DNA of 64,000 nucleotides from NCBI GenBank assembly GCA_029432775.1, contig JAROAZ010000012.1, positions 62,001 to 126,000 on the forward strand, read 5' to 3'. The position numbers were made by a program, and so were the translations under genes. Origin of the DNA: Pontiellaceae bacterium B12227. GTDB lineage: Bacteria > Verrucomicrobiota > Kiritimatiellia > Kiritimatiellales > Pontiellaceae. The notes under the pieces are model-generated. The model had not been told where the DNA came from. It searched no databases and saw only the letters and a list, made by a program, of their open reading frames with translations. Positions 16,522-24,990 of the stretch are shown one piece after another. Every line of letters begins with the position of its first letter. Positions within the stretch are counted from its first letter, which is position 1.

Positions 16522-17193
16522 CTACTTTTTCTCTGCAAGCCAGATGGTGTGGCGGCGGCCTTTGCTTTTGCGTGCGCGTACCGTGACTTCTTCCACTTTC
16601 AGCCCGGCGACCCGGAGCCGTTTGGTGAAGGCGGCATCGGGTTCGGCGGACCAGATGCCCAGAATGCCGCCGGGTTTAAGGGCTTTTTTTGCGGCGTCAA
16701 TGCCGCCGGCTGTATAGAGCCGGTCGTTGCCTTCATGGGTTAAGGCATCGGGCCCGTTGTCGACGTCGAGCATGATGGCATCGTAATATTCGGGGGCTCC
16801 TTGAATCACCAGTGCCACATCGGAGGGATGGACCAGTGTGCGGGAGTCGTCCAGCGGTTTTCCGGCCAGCTCGGCCAGATGGGTTCGGTTCCATTGTATG
16901 ACGGCCGGGACCAGTTCGGCCACTTCGACGGATGCGGTTTCGTCGAGTGCATCCAGCGCGGCGCGCAGGGTAAAACCCATGCCGAGGCCGCCGATGAGCA
17001 CGCGGGGACTTTTGTGTCCGGCCACCTTTTGGCAGGCGAGCTCGGCGAGGGCGTCCTCGGATCCGTGCATACGGCTGTTCATCAGCTCTTCATTTTTCAC
17101 GCTGATCGAATATTCGAATGCGCGCTGGTAGAGCTTCATAACGCCGCCGTCGCCGGGGACTTCTGTAGTGTCGAGTAAAACCCAGGGGTTCAT
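16522..17193 (-). CDS. Spermidine synthase-like SAM-fold protein
   Basis: A 223-residue Rossmann-fold protein. Residues about 65-75 (VLIGGLGMGFTLRAAL) form the nucleotide loop, followed by VEVAELVPAVIQWNR, DSRTLVHPSD and the acidic YDAIMLDVDNGPDAL. This is the layout of spermidine synthase-like proteins. The usual polyamine-site residues are not clearly present, so it may be a methyltransferase-fold paralogue of unknown substrate rather than a true SpeE. It ends 61 bp before the pseudouridine synthase on the same strand, so the two may be cotranscribed. Confidence 0.75.
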   Translation of the reverse strand: MNPWVLLDTTEVPGDGGVMKLYQRAFEYSISVKNEELMNSRMHGSEDALAELACQKVAGHKSPRVLIGGLGMGFTLRAALDALDETASVEVAELVPAVIQWNRTHLAELAGKPLDDSRTLVHPSDVALVIQGAPEYYDAIMLDVDNGPDALTHEGNDRLYTAGGIDAAKKALKPGGILGIWSAEPDAAFTKRLRVAGLKVEEVTVRARKSKGRRHTIWLAEKK

Positions 17194-17243
17194 AGGAATG
17201 GCCTGTTCATTGGTTGTTTGATCAAAAGAGCGCGGGATAGTGG

Positions 17244-17258
17244 TTCCAATGGGTGGAA
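17244..17258. repeat. TTCCAA-type palindrome (one mismatch, intergenic)
   Basis: TTCCAATGGGTGGAA, 30 bp from the perfect copy at 17274. Confidence 0.75.
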
Positions 17259-17273
17259 ATTACAAGCCGCGTT

Positions 17274-17288
17274 TTCCAATGGTTGGAA
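17274..17288. repeat. TTCCAA-N3-TTGGAA palindrome (perfect arms, intergenic)
   Basis: Spacer TGG, in the divergent region upstream of the TPR/ExbB operon. Confidence 0.9.
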
Positions 17289-17647
17289 AACTGCGGGTTG
17301 CAAATGCGGATTTGATCTCAATAAATGGGCGATGCGTAAAGATTCAGGGCCTCAGGGACGTATATTCCGGGAGCGCGTTCATTTGGCCTTTTGTTGTAAG
17401 TCGGTAAGCTGACAAGGGTTCTGAGGTGAAAAATATTCAATTTATTGTCCAATAGTTACTTTTTCCTAACTTAGCTCTTTCTCGTGGGGCTTTTTTCTCA
17501 TATATTTTGGTCTTATTTCTGGATATTCGCATTGCGGAGACCGGATGAGGGGTATGACAGATTGTTTGTTGCCCGTTTTGGTGTCTGAGGGCTTCTTTCA
17601 AGTCGCTACAGACGTATAGGAACGTGGATTCAATTTGGGATTCGTTA

Positions 17648-20600
17648 ATGATGTTAACAAAAAAAGCCGGACGTTTTTCTAAACTTCGTCAATGTGTACT
17701 GGTTGCCGCCCTGATGGGAACGGCAACGCTGGCCCGCGCTCAGGAAGCGCCGACTGCCGGTGAAATGCTGAAAGCTGCCATGCAGGCCATGGAAGCTAAA
17801 CGGTATGATGATGCAATTGACTCAATGTATATGTACCTGGGCGAAGTGGAAGAGTCCAAGGCTCCCCGCGTGGTTGCCATTGCTCAGGACATTCGCTTCA
17901 AGCTTGCTTCCATCCTGCTCCAGGAAGAGCGGTATGATGAGGCGGCTGCGGTTCTACAGGACTATGTAGACCTGCCGTTGGCGAATAAACCGCGGCAGGC
18001 TATGAAAATGCTGGCCACCTGCTATTTCGACACCGAAGCCTATGAAGAGTGTGCGTCCACCGTGACCAACGCCCTTTATTATAATGAAAACCCGGTGCTG
18101 CTTTCCGAGCGTGTCTCCAAGAAGGGGGATGACGAAGACGAGGATTATTCCAAAGAGAAGGTCGAGCCGGAAGAGGAGTTTACTCAGGAAGAGCTCACGA
18201 CGCTGCACATGACGTTGGCGGAGTCCTACTTTAATATTGAAATGTGGGAAGAGTGTATTGAACCTTTCTCCTATGTAATTGCGACAACGCCGAATGAACA
18301 GCGCAAGGGCTATGCGATTATGCAGGTTATTAATGCACTGATCGAAATCCCGGCGTTTGATCGCATTATGGGCTATGTTCCCGAATTGATTCGCACCAGT
18401 GCCCGTTATGACATTCGTGTAAATCTGGCGTTGATGAATGCCGCCGCCGCGCTTTATGAAGCCGGCGAATATGACAGCGCACTTCCGCTGTACCGCATGA
18501 TTCTTCCCCGCGATGAGCTCATCACCTATCAGGAAGCCCGCATGCGTGAGATGCGTATTGCATTCGGTCTTGCTCCGGATGAAGGAGCTCAGCTTACCGA
18601 AGATGAGATGCTGCTGTTTGGGGGCGATGAGCCTGTCGCCGGCGCAGAAGCCGAGGAATCGGCAATCATTGAGGAGGATAAGCCTAAAGAACTCGCAGAG
18701 CTTGAACAGCTGATCGCTGCTCTGAAAGAACTGCCCCCTTATGAACTGGATATTCAGTATCGTATGGCGGATCTCTATAAAACGGTAGAGCGCTACTGGG
18801 AGGCGCTGAAATTTTTCGATAAGGTGTATCAGGCCGATCCGACGACTGAAGTCGGCGAACGCTGCATCTATGAACTGGTCGACATGCTGCTGGAGAGCCT
18901 GAATGAGCTGAAAGAAGCTGAGGTTCGGACGTTCGACCACATCAGTAAATTTAAAGAAGGCATGACCCCGCGTCAGCTGGCCTACATGCTGACGGGGCAT
19001 TATCAGAAGAATCAGATGATGCCGACCATCAAGACGCTCAAGCCGTACATTGATGAGTTTGTTCGGACCAATGATACCACGGTTGTGAAGTATGATACCG
19101 AACTCTATTTCATGCAGGCGGTTGCTGATTTGGTCATGCAGAAATACGAAGATTCCGAAAAATCCTTTAAATATGTGCTGGATGAATTCCCGGATTCTCA
19201 TCAGGAAGCCAACTGCACCTACTGGTATGCGATGTCGCAGCTGTTCCTGCAGAAATATGCGGAAGCTTTCCCGAATTTCGAGCGCTACATAAAGAAGTTT
19301 CCGCAGGATCAGTATGTGGATGAGTGTTACTTCCAGGGCGGCATCTGTCTCTTTGGTCAGGAAAAATACAAAGAAGCGCAGGAGCGGTTCTCTTTTGTGA
19401 TCGAAACCTATCCTGATTCCTCCGTTTATCCGGAAGCCTGCAGTATGCGCGGTGACATTTACGGTTCGGAAGGTTTGCTGGATGAAGCCATTGCCGACTA
19501 CGAACGCGCATTCAATTCCTCCAAGAAATCCGCTCAGGCGACCTATTCCACATTCCAGATGGCAGAAGTCTACGAAGCGGAAGAGAAATACGACGACATT
19601 ATCCGCGTTGTTGAGCGCTACGAGAATGTTTGGAAAGAAGAAGCTGATATTGCCAAGGCGCTGTTCTGGATCGGTAAAACCAAAATCCAGCAGAAGCTGT
19701 ATGATGAAGCGGTCAAAACCTATGTGGATGCCATTATTGAATACGGTGGCGATCTTCGTCAGGACGGTGTCGACCAGATGATTTCCGAGCTGGTTAAGAT
19801 TTCATCCATTTATCTGGGCGTTGAACAGCAGGATCAGTTGATTGCCGATCTGGAAGCCGCACGTGATGTGGCAGAAAACGAAACGCTTCAACTGCGTATC
19901 CGCGTATTGCTCGCAAAACTCCAGGACACGGAATTTGAGCTTGGTCAAGAGCTGATTGCGAAGCTTGAAACGCTCGATAATGCCTCGCCGCCGGTGCTGG
20001 CGACCATCTGTGATGCTTCGTTTGAACTTGAAGATTATTCCCGTGCCGAAGAACTGCTTCGCATCTTCATCAACAAGTTTGAGGATTCCGACTTCATGCG
20101 TGCCGCCTATAAGCTACGGGGCTTCGGACAGTATGCCGAAAAAGATTATGAAGGGGCGTTGGCCACAATTAACGATGCGCAGGCTCTTTATGGTACGGAG
20201 TACGACGTGGCCTGGGCTCAGTTGCTGAAGGCGCAGGTAATGCTGGACCAGGGCAATATCGACGGAGCCCGTGAAGCCAATATGAGTATTCTGACAGTTC
20301 CTTCCTGGCGCGGTGTTCCGGTGGCTCAGGCAACCTACCAGCTGGGTGTGGTTGAAGAAGCGGCTGGAAACCTGGAGAAAGCATTCGCTTTCTACCAGCG
20401 CACCTACTTCCAGTATAAAGGGCATGCACGCGGTTACTGGGCGGCTGAAAGTTATCTGGCCAGTGCGAAGATTCTGAAAAAGCTGGATCGGGAAAATGAC
20501 GTGCGCAATACCTATCGCGCGCTGCTGTTTGATCCATATGTCAACACTCTCCCGCAGGCGAGTGTGGCGAGCAACTATCTGGGGTCCGCTGAGGTAGCTG

Positions 20601-20716
20601 AAATTGCAGCCTATCTCGATACGGGTGGATCGTCCAACATAACGATTTCTGTTGAAGCTGAGATGACCGGCGACGGAACAGGCTCTGAAACATCTTCCAC
20701 TGAGGAGAGCGAATAA
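17648..20716 (+). CDS. Large periplasmic TPR-repeat protein of the ExbB/ExbD operon
   Basis: About 1,022 residues of tetratricopeptide-type helical hairpins behind a signal peptide (VLVAALMGTATLARAQ). A GTG at 17624 would add eight residues but has AGGA too close to it. The ATG at 17648 has GGGA at better spacing and gives a normal signal peptide, so I prefer it. Repeats such as AIDSMYMYLGEVEES, KYEDSEKSFKYVLDEFPDS and KYKEAQERFSFVIETYPDS run through the whole protein. They resemble YbgF/CpoB- and BamD-like TPRs. An acidic linker lies at about residues 165-185. The next gene overlaps its stop by one base (TAATG). It probably scaffolds the periplasmic side of the ExbB/ExbD machine. Confidence 0.8.
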   Translation: MMLTKKAGRFSKLRQCVLVAALMGTATLARAQEAPTAGEMLKAAMQAMEAKRYDDAIDSMYMYLGEVEESKAPRVVAIAQDIRFKLASILLQEERYDEAAAVLQDYVDLPLANKPRQAMKMLATCYFDTEAYEECASTVTNALYYNENPVLLSERVSKKGDDEDEDYSKEKVEPEEEFTQEELTTLHMTLAESYFNIEMWEECIEPFSYVIATTPNEQRKGYAIMQVINALIEIPAFDRIMGYVPELIRTSARYDIRVNLALMNAAAALYEAGEYDSALPLYRMILPRDELITYQEARMREMRIAFGLAPDEGAQLTEDEMLLFGGDEPVAGAEAEESAIIEEDKPKELAELEQLIAALKELPPYELDIQYRMADLYKTVERYWEALKFFDKVYQADPTTEVGERCIYELVDMLLESLNELKEAEVRTFDHISKFKEGMTPRQLAYMLTGHYQKNQMMPTIKTLKPYIDEFVRTNDTTVVKYDTELYFMQAVADLVMQKYEDSEKSFKYVLDEFPDSHQEANCTYWYAMSQLFLQKYAEAFPNFERYIKKFPQDQYVDECYFQGGICLFGQEKYKEAQERFSFVIETYPDSSVYPEACSMRGDIYGSEGLLDEAIADYERAFNSSKKSAQATYSTFQMAEVYEAEEKYDDIIRVVERYENVWKEEADIAKALFWIGKTKIQQKLYDEAVKTYVDAIIEYGGDLRQDGVDQMISELVKISSIYLGVEQQDQLIADLEAARDVAENETLQLRIRVLLAKLQDTEFELGQELIAKLETLDNASPPVLATICDASFELEDYSRAEELLRIFINKFEDSDFMRAAYKLRGFGQYAEKDYEGALATINDAQALYGTEYDVAWAQLLKAQVMLDQGNIDGAREANMSILTVPSWRGVPVAQATYQLGVVEEAAGNLEKAFAFYQRTYFQYKGHARGYWAAESYLASAKILKKLDRENDVRNTYRALLFDPYVNTLPQASVASNYLGSAEVAEIAAYLDTGGSSNITISVEAEMTGDGTGSETSSTEESE

Positions 20717-21759
20717 TGAAACGCGTATTCTTAAGCCTTATTGCTTTTTCTGCGGTGGTAGTAACTGCCCAGCAAGAGGTTGTTCAAACCGGCACGCCTG
20801 CCATTCTGGAAGCAGCGAACGGGAAAAAAATCAAGGTCATGCTGCAAAGCCTGAAAGATGAAAATCTAACCTTTCAAGCCTTTAAATCGACCAAGGATAT
20901 GACGGTCCCGGCTTCCAAGATCAAGTTCCTTCAGTTTTTTCCGAAGTATGATCAGGAAGCGGTGGATGCCTCATTCGCAGCCGGAGATTTCCGGGCTGTT
21001 CTGGATGTCATGGAACCGGTGATGGCGGATTTTATTGAATATATGCCCATCGATAACAATATGCGTCAGGCATTTGTTCTGGTTTACAACAGCTATCGCT
21101 TCAGTGGCGATTACGACAATGCCGCCGCCTATGCTGAAAAGCTGGTAGCCAGCAACGATGAAGCGCTGGTTCTCAAAGGAAAGGCCGGCCTTGCGTTAGT
21201 GGCCCTCGCGAAGGGGGATGTCGCAACGGCTGAAAAGCTGAGCGCTGATATTACTGAAAAATCTGAAGCAGGCGGCCTCTATCTCAAAGCAGAGATCGAA
21301 CGTGCTAAAGGTGATCCTAAGCAGGCGGTTCAAACGGTTACGGTGATTATTGAAAACCATGCAAATGACATCGAGTGGCTTCCTGCCAGTGAGTTGCTTT
21401 CCGCCTATTGCTACCTCGATATGGCAGGGGAAACGAATTCCGTGATTTCAACAAATTCCGCGCTGAACACAGCACGTCAGGTCAAAAATATGTATGCAGG
21501 TTCTGCGGTGGCGGCGGATGCTGAAAAGCTCTGGGCCAGTCTGGGTGGTGCTGAACAGCAGGCCCGGATGGATGAGGAAAAGGCAAAAATGGCTGCGGCG
21601 GCGAAAGAGCGGAAAGAACAACGCAAGGCTGAAGAGAAAGCTCAAAGAGAAAAGAAAGCAGCTGAAAAAGCAGCCAGACAGGCGGCCGAAAAAGCAGCCA
21701 AGGAAGCGGCTGCTCAGCAAACGGATGTTAGTACAAGTACAGAAACAGAATCTGAATAA
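20716..21759 (+). CDS. Periplasmic helical protein with TolA-like Ala/Lys/Glu tail
   Basis: A 347-residue protein with a signal peptide (MKRVFLSLIAFSAVVVTAQQ). Residues about 25-75 form a small beta-region (ILEAANGKKIKVMLQSL). TPR-like helices with FRAVLDVMEPVM and YDNAAAYAEKLVASN follow. The last 80 residues are a highly charged Ala/Lys/Glu coiled coil (EEKAKMAAAAKERKEQRKAE...) that recalls TolA domain II but lacks a TolA C-terminal domain. It is translationally coupled to the TPR gene (one-base overlap) and lies 18 bp before exbB. I infer that it links the TPR protein to the proton channel or to peptidoglycan. No exact family is recognised. Confidence 0.7.
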   Translation: MKRVFLSLIAFSAVVVTAQQEVVQTGTPAILEAANGKKIKVMLQSLKDENLTFQAFKSTKDMTVPASKIKFLQFFPKYDQEAVDASFAAGDFRAVLDVMEPVMADFIEYMPIDNNMRQAFVLVYNSYRFSGDYDNAAAYAEKLVASNDEALVLKGKAGLALVALAKGDVATAEKLSADITEKSEAGGLYLKAEIERAKGDPKQAVQTVTVIIENHANDIEWLPASELLSAYCYLDMAGETNSVISTNSALNTARQVKNMYAGSAVAADAEKLWASLGGAEQQARMDEEKAKMAAAAKERKEQRKAEEKAQREKKAAEKAARQAAEKAAKEAAAQQTDVSTSTETESE

Positions 21760-21777
21760 GGAAACGGAGGCAATAAA

Positions 21778-22557
21778 ATGAAAAAAGGACTCTTAATGAT
21801 GGCACTGCTGGCGGTAGCCGGTGCTGCATTGGCTCAGGGTGATGCGGAAGCTGCTGCTGCGGCTTCAATGGCGGATAAGACGGATTTGTGGAGCTTGCTC
21901 AAGCAGGGCGGCTGGGCGATGTTCCCGCTGGGTGCGTTCTCGTTCTTCATGGTGGCTCTGGTAATCCAGAACTTTATCTCACTGCGCCCGAAGACTCTGC
22001 TGCACACAGAGCAGATGCCGGAATTGCTGGAAATGATGCTGCAGAAAAAGTGTAAAACGGCACTGATCTACTGTCGTAAGCACCCGTCGATGTTTGCCAA
22101 TACGTTCGGTGCCGGTCTTGAACGCTGCCTGGACGGTGAAGAAGAAATCGACTTCCAGAAAGTGAAAGATTCCGTGGAAGAAGCTTCTGTGGAACAGATG
22201 ACCAAGCTCATGAAGCCGATTGACTACCTTTCAATCATCGGCGCGTCTTCTCCGATGTTGGGTCTGCTCGGTACCGTATCCGGTATGATCAAGGCCTTCC
22301 ACACCATGGGCTCCCAGGGAATGGGTAAGCCGGAACTGCTCGCTGCCAACATTGGTGAGGCCCTGATTACTACGGCCACCGGTCTGGTGATCGCGATTCC
22401 GTCGATGTTCTTCTTCTTCTTCTTCAAGAAGGGATTCCAGAAAACACTGGCTACGCTGGGTCGTAACATCGGATTCCTGTTCGATGCACTGCAGACGGGT
22501 AAAGAGCCGGTTAGCTTCATGGATCTCGAAACGCTGGAGAAAATGGAAGGCGAGTAA
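21778..22557 (+). CDS. exbB: ExbB/TolQ/MotA-family proton channel protein
   Basis: An inner-membrane subunit of a proton-motive-force transducer. It has 259 residues with a cleavable signal-like N-terminus (residues 1-20, ending ALAQG). A membrane helix lies at about 42-65 (GGWAMFPLGAFSFFMVALVIQNF). The conserved second and third helices are at about 150-215, with SIIGASSPMLGLLGTVSGMI and EALITTATGLVIAIPSMFFF. The signature LGLLGTVSGMI is unmistakable. It precedes two exbD genes. Together with the TPR and TolA-like proteins it should form a Tol- or Ton-like envelope energising complex. An N-terminal signal peptide on ExbB is typical of the long subfamily that pairs with TPR partners. Confidence 0.92.
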   Translation: MKKGLLMMALLAVAGAALAQGDAEAAAAASMADKTDLWSLLKQGGWAMFPLGAFSFFMVALVIQNFISLRPKTLLHTEQMPELLEMMLQKKCKTALIYCRKHPSMFANTFGAGLERCLDGEEEIDFQKVKDSVEEASVEQMTKLMKPIDYLSIIGASSPMLGLLGTVSGMIKAFHTMGSQGMGKPELLAANIGEALITTATGLVIAIPSMFFFFFFKKGFQKTLATLGRNIGFLFDALQTGKEPVSFMDLETLEKMEGE

Positions 22558-22582
22558 GCCTTTCTTCTTTAGACGTTCTTTT

Positions 22583-22597
22583 TTCCAACCCCTGGAA
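22583..22597. repeat. TTCCAA-type palindrome variant before exbD
   Basis: TTCCAACCCCTGGAA, 15 bp before the ATG at 22612. The identical 15 bases precede the exbD paralogue at 23589 by 12 bp. Confidence 0.75.
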
Positions 22598-22611
22598 AGT
22601 AGGGAACTGCT

Positions 22612-23022
22612 ATGAAACTGAAACAGAAAGATCTGGGCGACGATCTAGAGCTGGATATGTCGCCGATGATCGACATGGTTTTCCTCCTGTTGATTTTCTT
22701 CATCGTGGCCTCGCAGGTCATTGATGAGAAGCCGAAGGTGAAAATCCCGACGGCGGCGTACGGCAAGGTGCCGGAAGACACCACCGGGCGTTTGATGATC
22801 TCCGTGACGAAAGATGAAAAATATTTCATCGGTTCTGATCCTCGTGCGAAAACAATCGAGCAGGTGCAATTGCAGATCGAGACGGAAATCAATGCTGATC
22901 CCGAGCTGCGCATCCTGATTCGTGCGGATGGTGATACGAAGTATAAGGTAAACGAAAAGATTACACTGGCGTGTGCCGAAGTAGGCGCCCAGGACATAAT
23001 CTATTCCGTTTTTGAGGAGTAA
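22612..23022 (+). CDS. exbD: ExbD/TolR-family protein, copy 1
   Basis: A 136-residue partner of ExbB. A short cytoplasmic N-terminus (LKQKDLGDDLELDMSPMIDMVF) carries the conserved Asp in the single membrane helix (about residues 18-38). The periplasmic ExbD fold follows (VMISVTKDEKYFIGSD... and ELRILIRADGDTKY). The Asp of PMIDMVFLLLIFF is the expected proton-carrying residue. It is separated from exbB by 54 bp that hold a palindrome variant next to the ribosome site. The next exbD starts 6 bp after its stop. Confidence 0.9.
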   Translation: MKLKQKDLGDDLELDMSPMIDMVFLLLIFFIVASQVIDEKPKVKIPTAAYGKVPEDTTGRLMISVTKDEKYFIGSDPRAKTIEQVQLQIETEINADPELRILIRADGDTKYKVNEKITLACAEVGAQDIIYSVFEE

Positions 23023-23028
23023 AAATCC

Positions 23029-23463
23029 ATGGATTTAATGCAACATTATGAAGAATCGCCACTGCAATTAGAAATTGCTTCGCTGATTGACGTCGTGTTC
23101 CTGCTGCTCATTTACTTCATGGTCACCGCATCGTTGATCAAGAAGGAAGCCGATATCGGCTTTATGCTTCCGGCGAATGTCGCCGTAGAGGATATGCAGG
23201 AAATCCCCGTTGAAGTTCTAATTCAAATTACAGCGGACGGTACCGTGGAAGTGGAGGGCATGCGCTTTTCCTTTAATGACCGTGCGCTGGATGACCTCGT
23301 TGTGCAGATTGCCGGGCTGAAGGAAATTGCCGCATCACAAAGTTCTCCGTTCTTTGTGAACGTGCTTCCTCATTCGGATGCAATGCATCGCCGCATCATT
23401 GACGTGATGGATGCCTGTGCCGCTGCGGGAGTCAATAGCCTGACCTTCAGTAAAGCACTCTAA
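23029..23463 (+). CDS. ExbD/TolR-family protein, copy 2
   Basis: 144 residues, a second ExbD-type subunit. The membrane helix carries the Asp (SLIDVVFLLLIYFMVTASLI, about residues 18-37). The periplasmic domain has EIPVEVLIQITADGTVEVEGM and ends DVMDACAAAGVNSLTFSKAL. It starts 6 bp after copy 1 and is followed by a terminator. It differs clearly from copy 1 but is closely related to copy 3, so copies 2 and 3 arose by a recent tandem duplication. Two different ExbDs in one operon suggest a heteromeric periplasmic dimer. Confidence 0.88.
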   Translation: MDLMQHYEESPLQLEIASLIDVVFLLLIYFMVTASLIKKEADIGFMLPANVAVEDMQEIPVEVLIQITADGTVEVEGMRFSFNDRALDDLVVQIAGLKEIAASQSSPFFVNVLPHSDAMHRRIIDVMDACAAAGVNSLTFSKAL

Positions 23464-23488
23464 CGTATAACAGGGTACGTTGTTGGAA

Positions 23489-23518
23489 GTCGTCCCGATC
23501 TCTCGGGGCGGCTTTTTT
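23489..23518 (+). terminator. Rho-independent terminator after exbD copy 2
   Basis: The stem GTCGTCCCGA/TCGGGCGGC type (23489-23498 with 23503-23512, two G-U pairs) is followed by six T. It splits copies 1 and 2 from copy 3. Confidence 0.75.
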
Positions 23519-23562
23519 ATGTCCATGCAAAGAAATCCGCTTCCTGAGGCGTATCACTATTG

Positions 23563-23577
23563 TTCCAACCCCTGGAA
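23563..23577. repeat. TTCCAA-type palindrome variant before exbD copy 3
   Basis: TTCCAACCCCTGGAA overlaps the start of the ribosome site AAGGAGA of the gene at 23589. It is identical to 22583-22597. Confidence 0.75.
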
Positions 23578-23588
23578 AGGAGAGCGAT

Positions 23589-24026
23589 ATGATACTGGCA
23601 GGCGCACGCGGAGAAAAAGTTCACTTCGGGCAAAGTACGGCATCCCTGATCGACGTGGTTTTTCTGCTGTTGATCTATTTTATGGTCACGGCATCCTTAA
23701 TCAGACGAGAAGGCGATATCGGCTTTCTGATCCCGACACCAAGCCCCGGCACGTTGAAAGAAATTCCCGTAGAGGCCCTGATATGCATTCGTGCCGATGG
23801 TTCCGTTGAACTTGAAGGCATGCAGTTTCCGAGGTCAGACAGCTCTTTGGATGATCTGGTTATGCAGCTCCTGGGGCTTCGTGGGATTGCCCGGACGCAG
23901 CAATCTGAATTCTATGTGAATATTGAACCGCATCCGGATACTCTTCATTATCGTATTGTCGATGTCATGGATGCCTGCGCTTCAGCCGGAGTTGAGCATC
24001 TGGGTTTCAGTAAATCTGTAGATTAA
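23589..24026 (+). CDS. ExbD/TolR-family protein, copy 3
   Basis: 145 residues with the same order as copy 2: STASLIDVVFLLLIYFMVTA (about residues 14-33), EIPVEALICIRADGSVELEGM and DVMDACASAGVEHLGFSKS. The N-terminal cytoplasmic segment (MILAGARGEKVHF) is different from that of copy 2. It sits behind a terminator and has its own strong ribosome site (AAGGAG), so it may be expressed separately, for example as an alternative subunit. An internal Cys (ALICIRAD) in the periplasmic domain is unique to this copy. Confidence 0.87.
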   Translation: MILAGARGEKVHFGQSTASLIDVVFLLLIYFMVTASLIRREGDIGFLIPTPSPGTLKEIPVEALICIRADGSVELEGMQFPRSDSSLDDLVMQLLGLRGIARTQQSEFYVNIEPHPDTLHYRIVDVMDACASAGVEHLGFSKSVD

Positions 24027-24053
24027 CCAACCATTCTTTTTCCGGCGTCGGGC

Positions 24054-24068
24054 TTCCAATGATAGGAA
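24054..24068. repeat. TTCCAA-type palindrome variant upstream of trpA
   Basis: TTCCAATGATAGGAA, one mismatch in the right arm, 43 bp before the trpA start. Another degenerate copy (TTCCAATATTCGGAA) lies inside trpA at 24372-24386. Confidence 0.6.
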
Positions 24069-24111
24069 ATTTCCGTAAAATTCGCTATTCAGTTTTTAAA
24101 CAGGAAATTTC

Positions 24112-24918
24112 ATGAAAAAGACCAGAGTTGACCGCCGCTTCACCGAATTGCAGAAACAGGGAAAGAAAGGGTTCATCGCCTATCTCTCCGCTGGAGATCC
24201 TAATCTGGAAGACACGGTGGATATCTGCCTGCGCCTGGAAGATGCCGGGGTGGATGTCATCGAACTCGGATTGCCGTTTTCCGATCCATTGGCCGACGGC
24301 CGCGTGAACCAGGAAGCCGCAACCCGTGCTTTGGAATCCGGCTCGACTTTTGAAGGGGTGATGGAATGCATTTCCAATATTCGGAAGCGGTCTGAGATCC
24401 CCATGATTTTCTATGCCTACATGAATCCGTTGCTGGCCCGGGGCTTTGATCAGTCGATCGCCGCCGCTGCACAGGCCGGGATCGATGGATTCCTGCTGCT
24501 GGACCTTCCGTTGGAGGAAGCTAAGCCCTATCGCAGTGCGTTAACGGAAAACGGGCTCAACGCCATTCAGCTGGTCACGCCCACTACGCCCGATGAACGG
24601 ATTAAGAAGATTGTAAAACAGGCTAACGGGTTCATCTATTGTGTGTCGCGCGAAGGTGTAACCGGTGTACAGGCGAAACTGGCCGAAGGCGCTGGCGGTT
24701 TAGTGGAAAAGATTAAAGCGAAATCGAAACTGCCTGTGGCCCTCGGTTTCGGAATCGGAACCCCCAAGCAGGCGCGCGGTGCCGCCGAACTTTCTGATGC
24801 CGTTGTGGTAGGCAGTGCCATTGTCAATGCCTATCACAACAACCCGCACACTGCCGAAGGACGCGCCGCTGCCACCGCAGTGGTCAAAGAGATGGTGGAT
24901 GCGGTGAAAGAAGTTTAA
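24112..24918 (+). CDS. trpA: Tryptophan synthase alpha chain
   Basis: Cleaves indole-3-glycerol phosphate to indole and glyceraldehyde-3-phosphate. 268 residues, the normal length. The TIM-barrel motifs are AYLSAGDPN, then VIELGLPFSDPLADG, which contains the catalytic Glu and Asp. GFGIGTPKQA near the C-terminus binds phosphate. The usual DGPxIQ after the Asp is DGRVNQ here, a small deviation. trpB is not adjacent, so the gene has been separated from a trp operon in this genome. AGGAAATTTC precedes the ATG. No attenuator or Trp-rich leader is visible upstream. Confidence 0.93.
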   Translation: MKKTRVDRRFTELQKQGKKGFIAYLSAGDPNLEDTVDICLRLEDAGVDVIELGLPFSDPLADGRVNQEAATRALESGSTFEGVMECISNIRKRSEIPMIFYAYMNPLLARGFDQSIAAAAQAGIDGFLLLDLPLEEAKPYRSALTENGLNAIQLVTPTTPDERIKKIVKQANGFIYCVSREGVTGVQAKLAEGAGGLVEKIKAKSKLPVALGFGIGTPKQARGAAELSDAVVVGSAIVNAYHNNPHTAEGRAAATAVVKEMVDAVKEV

Positions 24919-24927
24919 GTAGGATGG

Positions 24928-24942
24928 ATGGGCGAAGCCCAT
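24928..24942. promoter_or_regulatory. Small perfect hairpin between trpA and manC
   Basis: ATGGGC-GAA-GCCCAT, 9 bp after the trpA stop, with no T-tract. It could stabilise the trpA 3' end or be a remnant of a short dispersed repeat. Confidence 0.4.
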
Positions 24943-24990
24943 TCGAAAATCATCAATCTGAAATCGGAAATCAAAGATTAGGAATATCAT

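Larger units (their letters stand above)
17194..17647. other. 454-bp intergenic region with two palindromes
   Basis: This divergent region holds a perfect palindrome (17274-17288) and a one-mismatch one (17244-17258), 30 bp apart. An AT-rich stretch at about 17,430-17,540 probably carries the promoter of the TPR/ExbB operon. I see no gene, and no convincing -35/-10 pair can be fixed by eye. Confidence 0.5.
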
